A DNA stretch of 64,000 nucleotides from Argopecten irradians (taxonomy: Eukaryota; Mollusca; Bivalvia; Pectinida; Pectinidae): assembly GCF_041381155.1 (NCBI RefSeq), contig NC_091142.1, forward strand, positions 28,967,963 to 29,031,962. Direction: 5' to 3'. Of this stretch, positions 48,987 through 59,900 are shown piece after piece. The position numbers and the translations under genes were made by a program. How positions within the stretch are numbered: position 1 is the stretch's first letter; each line of letters opens with the position of its first letter. The notes beneath the pieces are model-generated. The model saw only the letters and a list, made by a program, of their open reading frames with translations, did no database searches and was not told where the DNA came from.

Positions 48987-51900
48987 TCTCTAGACTTGTG
49001 ATTGGTCAGCTTTTTTATCCTGATCTGACCGAAGGTCAGGATGACCTATTGTCATCGTGTTTCGTCCGTCGTCGTGCGCCGTCCGCCGTCCGCCGTGCGC
49101 CGTCCGCCGTGCGCCGTGCGTCGTGCGTAAGACTATTTATACAAAAGCCTACTCCTCCTTAACCCTTGAGCGGATTACATCCATATTTGGTGTGAAACAT
49201 CATTGGGGAAGGACAATCATATTTTATATAAATGAGCCTGGTCCGACCCCTTGGGGCTGAGGGGTGGGGCCCCAAAAGGGCAAATTTTCTTAATTTTAGC
49301 TTTAAAATCCTACTCCTCCTTCATCCTTGGATGGATTTCATCCATATTTGGTGTGAAACATCATTGGGGATGGACAATCATATTTTATATAAATGAGCCT
49401 TGTCCGACCCCTAGGGGCTGAGGGGTGGGGCCCCAAAAGGGCAAATTTTCTTAATTTAAGCTTTAAAATCCTACTCCTCTTTCATCCTTGGATGGATTTC
49501 ATCCATATTTGGTGTGAAACATCATTGGGGAAGGACATTCATATTTTATATAAATGAGCCTGGTCCGACCCCTAGGGGCTGAGGGATGGGGCCCAAAAAA
49601 GGGCAAATTTTCTTAATTTTTGCTTTAAAATCTTACTCCTCCTTCATCCTTGGATGGATTTCATCCATATTTGGTGTAAAACATCGTTGGGGAAGGACAA
49701 TCATATTTTATATAAATGAGCCTGGTCCGACCCCTAGGGGCAGAGGGGCGGGGCTCCAAAAGAGGAAATTTTCTTAATTTAAGCTTTAAAATCCTACTCC
49801 TCCTTCATCCTTGAATGGATTTCATCCATATTTGGTGTGAAACATCATTGGGGAAGGACAATCATATTTTATATAAATGAGCCTGGTCCGATCCCTAGGG
49901 GCTGAGGGGTGGGGCCCCGAAAGGACAAATTTTCTTAACTTTAGCTTTAAAATCCTACTTCTCCTTCATCCTTGGATGGATTTCATCCATATTTGGTGTG
50001 AAACATCGTTGGGAAGAAGGACAATCATATTTTATATAAATGAGCCTAGTCCGACCCCTAGGGGCAGAGGGGCGGGGCTCCAAAAGAGGAAATTTTCTTA
50101 ATTTAAGCTTTAAAATCCTACTCCTCATTCATCCTTGAATGGATTTCATCCATATTTGGTGTGAAACATCATTGGGGAAGGACAATCATATATTATATAA
50201 ATGAGCCTGGTCCGACCCCTAGGGGCAGAGGGGCGGGGCTCCAAAAGGGAAATTTTCTTAATTTAAGCTTTAAAATCCTACTCCTCCTTCATCCTTGGAT
50301 GGATTTCATCCATATTTGGTGTGAAACATCATTGGGAAGGACAATCATATTTTATATAAATGATGTCCGACCCTAGGGCAGAGGGGCGGGGCCCCAAAAG
50401 GGCAAATTTTCTTAATTTAAGCTTTAAAATCCTACTCCTCTTCATCCTTGATGGATTTCATCCATATTTGGTGTGAAACATCATTGGGGAAGGACAATCA
50501 TATTATTATATAAATGAGCCTGGTCCGACCCCTAGGGGCAGAGGGGCGGGGCTCCAAAAGGGGAAATTTTCTTAATTTAAGCTTTAAAATCCTACTCCTC
50601 CTTCATCCTTGGATGGATTTCATCCATATTTGGTGTGAAACATCATTTGGGAAGGACAATCATATTTTATATAAATGAAATAGATCCGACCACTATGGGC
50701 AGAGGGGCGGGGCCCCAAAAGGGCAAATTTTCTTAATTTAAGCTTTAAAATCCTACTCCTCTTTCATCCTTGGATGGATTTCATCCATATTTGGTGTGAA
50801 ACATCATTGGGGAAGGACATTCATATTTTATATAAATGAGCCTGGTCCGACCCCTAGGGGCTGAGGGATTGGGCCCAAAAAAGGGCAAATTTTCTTAATT
50901 TTAGCTTTAAAATCCTACTCCTCCTTCATCCTTGAATGGATTCCATCTATATTTGGTGTAAAATATCATTGGGGAAGGACAATCATATTTTATATAAATG
51001 AGCCTGGTCCGAACCCTAGGGGCTGAGGGGTGGGGCCCCGAAAGGGCAAATTTTCTTAATTTTAGCTTTAAAATCCTACTTCTCCTTCATCCTTGGATGG
51101 ATTTCATCCATATTTGGTGTGAAACATCGTTGGGGAAGAAGGACAATCATATTTTATATAAATGAGCCTGGTCCGACCCCTAGGGGCAGAGGGGTGGGGC
51201 TCCAAAAGGGGAAATTTTCTTAATTTAAGCTTTAAAATCCTACTCCTCCTTCATCCTTGAATGGATTTCATCCATATTTGGTGTGAAACATCATTGGGGA
51301 AGGACAATCATATTTTATATAAATGAAATAGATCCGATCACTATGGGCAGAGGGGCGGGGCTCCAAAAGGTCAAATTTTCTTAATTTAAGCTAGATCCTA
51401 CTCCTCCTTCATCCTTGGATGGATTTCATCCATATTTAGTGTAAAACATCATTGGGGAAGGACAATCATATTTTATATAAATGAGCCTGGTCCGACCCCT
51501 AGGGACAGAGGGACGGGGCCTAAAAAGGGGAAATTTTCTTAATTGAAGCTTAAAAATCCTACTAGTCCTTCATCCTTGGATGGATTTCATCCATATTTAG
51601 TGAAACATCATTGGGGAAGGACAATCGCATTTTATATATGAGTCTGGTCCGACCCCTAGGGGCTGAGGTGTGGGGCCCCAAAAGGGCAAATTTTCTTAAT
51701 GTTAGCTGGCCCACTTCCTGTTTTCAGATTTTGGTCTCAAATCTCAATGAAAATTGGTCTATAGGGGTTTAAATTAATGCCGAACAACATGCAAACATTT
51801 TCATTAAGTCTTTGGTTTTCCAAGATGGCCGCTGGCCCACTTCCTGTTTTCAGGTTTCAGTCTCCAATCTCAAGGAAAATTGGTCTATAGGGGTTTTAAT

Positions 51901-52249
51901 TGATTCTGAAGGGGAACTTTAGGTGAGGACAATCATATTTTATAAAGGACCGAGCTAAGACCCATGGGGATAGTATGGCGGATGTCCAAAATGGAAGCTT
52001 TGCTGAAATTTGGCTTTAAAATCCGTAAATGGGTTACAACCATATGTGGATGAAGGGCTACCAAGTTTGTTCAAGAATGACATTTACCTATTTCAGAAAC
52101 TTACATATTCAACTAAGGAGTTCCTTGTATTGTTTATATTAATCGTTAACCAATACTTTATACTGTGACTTTGTTGTTTTGTGCAATGAGTCAGATGACC
52201 GTTAAGGCCCATCTCTAGACTTGTGATTGGTCAGCTTTTTTATCCTGAT
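48987..52249. mobile_element. 3.2-kb tandem-cored element between 38-bp direct repeats
   Basis: A 38-bp sequence beginning TCTCTAGACTTGTGATTGGT occurs at 48987-49024 and again, identically, at 52212-52249. Between them (49025-52211) lies a left part with GTCCGTCGTCGTGCGCCGTC, then ~16 units of ~157-163 bp (AAAATCCTACTCCTCCTTCA, GGGGCAGAGGGGCGGGG) to ~51700. After that comes a two-copy 126-bp repeat (GGCCCACTTCCTGTTTTCAG at 51708 and 51834), and a right end CAGATGACCGTTAAGGCCCA. The layout and core match the element at 10882-11797. No coding capacity is seen. Confidence 0.82.
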
Positions 52250-52849
52250 ATCCTTTCGTTTAGGATGTAATGATGGTAATAGTAACCATTGGAATATCAA
52301 CATTAACGCTATATCTATATGTGTAGATTGACATGGTTGTTAAGTTCCAAGGCCGTCCCTCTTACCTTCCTTACAATACTGTTATCATAACATTTTACGG
52401 GTGTTCCGAGTGCTGATACAAAAGTACATGAACTGGCCACGGCTGCTTTAGTCTTAATCTTGAATCGTAGATACTTTCAGTAAATGGGAAAATTCTCCCA
52501 GCCGCAACCTCCCAGGGTAAATTTCGACACTCCTCAGGAATACACCAATCTTCGAGATAAAAAAACTTGTCGTACTTTCAGTAAACGAAAAACTTTTTTT
52601 TTCACAATGAAGTCGCAATATCCCAGGGGAAATTCCTACACTTTCCATGAATAGATAAATCGAACATTGTAAGATTCTTGTTTATGGATCCCGATCGTTG
52701 TAGCCATTCTTGCCTCCTACTAAATGGATGGCCAAGGTTTGACAGCTTTCGTGAGATCCATATTCTTTCATGCGATACATACATTTATTAAGCATCTTCG
52801 ATAGCAAAGGGTCACAATCCATCTACTCTTTTTCTGAAGAGTAATAGGC

Positions 52850-53140
52850 GGATTGTACGATCAAAAAGAATAGGCGGACCGCATGATCAAAAAGGAGTAG
52901 GCGAACCGCACGATCAAAAAGGAGTCGGCGGACCGCACGATCTGAAAGGAGTAGGCGGACCGCACGATCTGAAAGGAGTAGGCGAACCGCACGATCAAAA
53001 AGGAGTCGGCGGACCGCACGATCAGAAAGGAGTAGTCGGACCGCACGATAAGAAAGGAGTTGGCGGACCGCACGATCAGAAAGGAGTAGGCGGACCGCAC
53101 GATCAGAAAGGAGTAGGCGGACTTCACGATGAAAAAGAGT
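52850..53140. repeat. 27-bp satellite, ~10 copies
   Basis: The unit is GGAGTAGGCGGACCGCACGA plus TCAAAAA. GCACGATC recurs every 27 bp from ~52881. As 27 is nine codons, both strands stay open across it: plus reads GVGGPHDQK, minus reads RSAYSFLIV. No start codon, signal or splice context ties either reading to a gene, so I record it as a repeat only. Confidence 0.9.
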
Positions 53141-53934
53141 AAGTGAACTGCACGGATCGTAACCCTTGGATAGTGATGGTTAACATCACCTATATAATTG
53201 GCTTATTGAGGAACTTGTAATATTCTGATTTCCTTTTCTGATAGTATACAATTACAGGTACGACGTTAAGGGAAGAACTTAAGTTGAAATTATCCTACTG
53301 CAAATGGATGGATGAAAAGCTACGTGACACTTTAGCCAGAATTGCTATTTCTGATTATGTCTTCTGGGTGAACAATCAATGCTTACAACGAACTCCTTTT
53401 TTCGTTTTCTCTACGAAATGGAAATGGTCAGTGGCTAAGTGACTGGGAAAATCATAGTCAGCCTTGATATTTCGTTTGATTTGCCTCTACCCAGTCGTCT
53501 TTAAACCAAGTGTAGGATAAAATCAACACATAACATTTGAATTTGATATAAAACGAACAAAAATATGCGCGATGAAGCTTTAACTGAAAACTTAACTTTA
53601 TTCTTGATACAACTTCAAGTACGTGGGTTGCATCTGTTGAAATAAACTATTTTATTGAGTGTTTAGTTTGATCACGTGTTCAGACCGAACTCCAAATTTC
53701 ACTTATCACTATGAAATCGCAAGAATTCCTTCGGCTACGGCACAACTTAACCCGTGAATTGAAATAGTGGAAAAAAACTGCACTCATAATAATAGAGTTA
53801 AAATTAAAAGGAATGGCATCATTATATTATTTGCATTGTAACCAATTATTGTGGAGAATACATTTTCCTGACATGATCACAGCTATATTCTGAGCTAAGT
53901 CTTTCTTCACACTTTCTTTATGGGTTTAGTGGAA
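53141..53934. other. Intergenic, possible lone exon not called
   Basis: An acceptor-like TACAATTACAG precedes a ~60-codon open stretch ending at a TGA near 53443 on the plus strand (contains KLSYCKWMDEKLRDTLARI). It has no start, no donor partner and no family I recognise. The rest holds AATAAA-type signals on the minus strand (for example near 53650) that could end the FN3 gene. Confidence 0.3.
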
Positions 53935-56900
53935 TCAGATAAAGCCTTCGTCATCTTCAATCACAAGATCTGCGTCCTTATTTCCTGGTTTTGAATCTGT
54001 AGCTCCACTTGTGCTTGGTGCAGGATTGCTCACTGGTTTCGGCGTCGGTTTTGCGATAGCGCCGACACGTGGTATAAATGTTGAAGGAGGTGGAAATGGT
54101 GCTGATACTTCGTCCTCCTCATCGTTTATATCCCCTGGGGCAGGGCTTGACAACCAGACATCACGCGTTGTGACCTGTCCACCACTCGGCTTACGTGATT
54201 TGTTATTTCTGTAATTATCATCGTCATCACTGCCGCTATCGAAATCGTCAAAAGGTTCTACTCGCGAACCACCTCCACCACCACCACCACCACCACCACC
54301 GCCAACACTGAAAAACAAAACGTACACGAAATGTATAGAATATTTACATAGAAATAGTTAAAATTAAAATTTATGTAATTATGTATACCTTTGAAGTACA
54401 TATTTGTACTTCATTTTCATATAAAACAAAAACTATTTATTTTATGGTCCAATCTGTAAATAAGAAGTTAAGACACTTTGAAGATCACCTGCAAAGCTTC
54501 TTCTGCTAATTTATTCGGGTTTTTTCTTCTTCTAGGAAGTGTCGACAGGTATCGATTTTATGGTAATTGCAACAGCTCGGAGAAATATATCATTGAAGAT
54601 TGTCGGGAATTTCTCCGAGATTTTACGATTGCTACTTACCCTGCGGCAGCACCAGCGCCGGTCGCTGCGCCACCGCTACAACAACATGCAATGCCAAAGA
54701 TGAGAGCAAATATACCAAAGAAGCCGATGACGCCCATATAGATTGTGCAGGGCATGCCATTCCAGCCAATCTCGATTACACCCGGGATCATTTCATAGCA
54801 AAAATATTTCTTCTCTTCCTCTGTAACACAAAACATACCACATAGAAGAAATATTCCTTCTCCCTTGTGATCGAATAGCAGAAATAATTCTTCTCTTCTT
54901 TAGAAATACAAAATATGCCACATAGCAGAAATACTTCTCATCTTCCCCTGTAATAACAAAACACGCCACATAACATAGATATTTCTTCTCTGTAGTACAA
55001 AATGTACTGATGTACCGTTATTATACAAAGAGGAGAACATAATGTTCAGAAATATACTTTAAAACATTTTTAAATGCATATTCGCAAAGATTTTGCGTAG
55101 TGGCATGTGCTTCCTTCATTGGGGGATATATTTGGCATGCCTCTTACATAGTGTTTTTCACTCCTTAATCAATTCCTCATCGTCAATATCCTGCGTGACA
55201 GAGTATGTGAGGTACCCTCGGTCTAAAGCGTATCGAGGATTTATAAGTGAGAAGGATTCGTGACTGTCTCTTTACATTACTAAACATCACGCGAGATGCC
55301 TATGAACCGGGGATAAAAACCTTTTTTCTCAACAAATACTTATCTTATCGAATCAAACGAAACACCAATGTAAAGTTTATTAAATTTCACAACGTTTATC
55401 ACCTGCTTTAAGAACGGAAGATTTAGAGGATATGTCTTAAATTTTCGTTTAAAAAAACGACAGCTCATGAAATGACGGCCTGCTTCAGAAAGTAAGACGG
55501 TAACCCTCGCACCCGCAAGCTACATCAAAGGCTGACCCGGCGGATATCAAAGGAAAACAGTCGTCGCCCAACGTCACGGTCAGTGCACAAACACAAAAGC
55601 GTCTGCCTTGGACTTCCCCAAAGTCTAGTGTCACTTATCCTTCTCATATACGTCCTTGAGCGTATCGATGGAGACTTTATAACCGGGACCATTCGGATGT
55701 ATAAGAATTACTTCCCTTCGTTGTATTTCGTCAGTACTGAGTGAAACGAAGGGAAGTAACTCTGATAAATCGGAATGCACCAGGATATATTGTAGAAGTA
55801 ATGCCATCATGTTTCACCAATTTGCTCGATTTCCGATAATGACATAATTTTGGAATACTTTATTTCTAAAATTCTGCTTTTAAACAAATACTTTTTTCAC
55901 ATCCATATTGATACCATTTTAACAGATTTACTCAACTTACCTGGTGCGGTTGTTACTGGCCCTGTAAAATAAAATTAAAAAAAAGATAAAATGATATTGT
56001 TTTTAGAACCAATGACATAGACTCATTTATACATTCTTGTCAGAACCGATAAAACAAATTATTAAAACAATCATTTTGTCCGTGCCTTCACACAAAAAGA
56101 GTCGTATCCATACATGCATCTATTCATAATAGATGTCTTTAAAAATCAGGACATAGAATAGGTTTAATTTTTATCTTTTCTCATTTTTTTGTAGAATCCT
56201 TAAATTGGACGTCAAATGTCATCGCGTAATTTACGACTATAAATGGAACCATGCATATTCATAATGAGATTTCCGGATACGAATCGGTTTTTTTTTATAT
56301 TGAACGACATACCCCATGTTTTGTCGATGTCAGTAGTTTGTGGACCGTCCCCCACGGATGTGTAAGCTAAGACGCTAACAACATACTTGGTGTCATAATC
56401 AAGATTACTAATAACGTAATTGAAAGTGGCGTTGCTGACGTCAACAGTTTGTGGTGTCCAATTATTCAGAGCGAAGTAAACAATCTTGTAACCTGTGAAA
56501 TACAAAAGCTTATTAATCATTTAGTAATTGCAAATTTCTAAAAGGTATATCAAAACACGTCAATTAAAACAGAATATGAAATTGTGGATTTTGAACATGC
56601 AGTTTTCGTTTTGAGTACACATTTTTATCGACTCCTATATCGGAACTTAATTTTAAAAAAAAATATCAGCGTTTGTCTCTTTGATCGTATCCGCACGTGG
56701 CGTTGAAGTTTGTTAACGCTTCATTTCAAAATTATAGAAATGAAAGTAATCTTTGGGAGCATAGGATCGGGGAAGTTTGCATGCTCCAAGGAGAAAGTGG
56801 AGAAAAATCTGAGGAAACCCACAGTGATCCTAGGAGAGGAGAAAATCTGGCAGAGAACACAAAGATAAGAGATCTAGAGGCCGAAGAGCCAACAGAGGCA

Positions 56901-59900
56901 TATGACGAGAGCGAGCCAAAGCTTTGTGAGGTTCGCAAAATTTTCAAGAAGGTACGAACAGGATCAGCACCATGAACCAACGGAGAACCATTAAGGGTTT
57001 ACAAGAACTACCCAGGACTGTTGAGAAGGTTATGACTTTTGTTTAGGAACGTATGGAGAAGGTGGCGTTTTGGCAGAGAGCTGGATTTATAGCAGAGGGC
57101 TGCTTTTTACCAAAGGAAGGATACTAAAAACCAATCAGCCAGTTCAGGACCATATCTTTGCTGAATGTGGAGAAAATGTCATGTTAGCCATCTCAGCAAA
57201 GCGATGGACGAAGTACATGCTGGACAACAAATACAAAGACAATTTAGTGCAAAGGGAGACATTCCAGGCGTATCTAGATGTCTGGAACACACCAGCGTAC
57301 TGACCCAAACAATCAGGGAAGCAAGGGAAAACAAGGTCGATGTTGCCCTGGCTCGACCTGCCTAATATATGTGGATGGTTCCATACCACACAAACTAGAA
57401 GAGATGACGACGGAAAAGTATCATGTGCCCGAGAAGTTGAGAATTCTTCTCAAGGATAAGTTTAACAGATTCCAGATGCGCCTCACTATAGGAGACTACG
57501 CAACAGCTTGGAAGAGACTGGAGGTCGGGATCACAGGGACTTGTAACGTAGGTTGTGAGAAAGTCTGCTGTGTATACATGTGTACTATATACTATATAAA
57601 AGGACAAGGGAACCAACGACTCGCTTGGAAGAGGTACACCTGCCTCTACAAAAGTCGCCCGTATTCCGTCAAACATGGATAAATATGTACATATTTAATA
57701 CCAATATATTCTTAAATAAATTTTCGACATGGAAAACACAACTTCAAACACGAATTAATATATTAACATACCTTTATTTCACTATGAACGTGGAAAATGC
57801 AGTCAGATATCACCGATGTCGTTTTGCCTGTCCACTGAAATCTAGGTTAAACACGTTTGTGTAGATATTGTGTACCCCATACCCGGACCCGGACCGGAAA
57901 CACCATATACCCGGTGTCTGTACACTAAAAGCTACAATATTAGTACAACATTAGAGCCTCAATTTAAGTTAGATTCTTCAATTAATGATACATGCATCTC
58001 AAATAAAGGTTCTTCTAAGAACCTTAACCGTGAAACTTAATTTATACAGAGTCTGAGTACAGAATTTCAGTGCAGTATCGGGTAAGGGCGAGTACACGAA
58101 AAAGGTACCCATCATCAATTACAAAATGGCGGATTATACGAACAAGAGTCGAGTGCTGGATAAAAAAAGTGTGATTCATCGCTTAGCTGTTGGATTGGAT
58201 TAATGAAAGAGTTATCAGAGATAGCCTATTTGTATTTGCAATGGGAAAATATCACCAGAAAGTGAAATGAATGCATACAAAATTTGTTACAAGGGAATAT
58301 GAGTGCTTTTGACCTAGATTTCAGTGGACAGGCAAAACGACATCGGTGATATCTGACTGCATTTTCCACGTTCATGGTGAAATAAAGGTATGCTAATATA
58401 TTAATTCGTGTTTGAAGTTGTGTTTTCCATGTCGAAAATTTATTTAAGAATATATTGGTATTAAATATGTACATATTTATCCATGTTTGACGGAATACGG
58501 GCGACTTTTGTAGAGGCAGGTGTACCTCTTCCAAGCGAGTCGTTGGTTCCCTTGTCCTTTTATATAGTATATAGTACACATGTATACACAGCAGACTTTC
58601 TCACAACCTACGTTACAAGTCCCTGTGGTCGGGATTGCCACTGGGTGCACGATATCTGCCATACTCTTTGCAGCAGCGTTGGACTTGATCATTAATGCTG
58701 TTGAGAAGATGAGTAGGGGTCGTACCTGTCAACAGACAGTAGGCGACCACCAACCAGAGCTTTTATGGATGACGGTAACTACAAAGACAGCGGTAGAAAG
58801 AAGGAAGACCCTCAGAGATCCAGAATATATGATCACTTGGGCCCGCATGAAGTTCAAACCAGTCAAGTGCCGGAGTCTCGTTCTAAAAGCAGGCAAGGTA
58901 AAAGAGCCTTGGCAAGTGGTTTGATGTTTCACTGAATGGCAGAGACAGTGTGGTACGTAGAAATGAAGAAGCAGCCAGAGGAATGGATTAAGGCAGTTGA
59001 GAAGACTGGAACTCCCAGGGAAGTTCAAGGCCTGGATATACCAGCATGGCGTACCACCCAGACTTTTGTGGCCATTGGTCGTCTACGAATTGTACAGAAG
59101 TCAAGAACTGTCATGGGTTCCCCACATTTCATCACATGCTCATTTATACTTGTCATATTATTCCACAATGCCATATTAATGGCCTATTATGGAGATTTTC
59201 AAATACTTACCAAGAAGTACGCCATTCCTGTATATTTCTTCAACCTCATCCCAAACAACATCCACTTCCGAGTACGATATCCCGGTAGCGTTCACAAGAG
59301 GTGGAGCACCATCAGGGGCTAGGGATAAATATGTGTGCTTATGGTGATAATGCTATGGATACAAAACATTGACTTGGTAATCGTCATATACATGACAGTG
59401 ACCATAATAGGATACATCTTAATTATATGTATAAACCATCACTAATTTTCAGATTACTGCGGTGCTAATAATATTTAGGCAGTAATGTACGTTTTCGCAG
59501 TTTATATTTATTTTCTCAGTACATTACGTACAATACATTTACCTGTATATGATAAAGCATACAATGAACTTGTAATAATCGGAGCGAATACTGGATGCAC
59601 CTTATATGGTTGTGCGCGTCATTTGATGAGAGGTACATACCATCTGTCATAGATTTACAATCCAGGGTGACATCAGCCTCGTTCCCGCTGGCAGTGTAAC
59701 AATGCAGGTTTGCTGTGTAGACAGCATATTTCCCCACGCCATACACTGTATAGGTCTGCACCAAGTAACCAGGGATGTCGACTTGCTGTAATTTAATAGA
59801 TAACTACGGTTACAATGTATACAGAATGTATTTCTGTACTGGTCTTTTCATTTTCACAATTCATCTTTTTTATCACCTCCTTTAGTGGAATATACAGTCG

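Noticed and set aside
56697-59322. Host gene encoding a reverse-transcriptase-like protein
   Set aside because: The matches belong to a decayed retroelement in antisense orientation within an intron, interrupted by a transposon.
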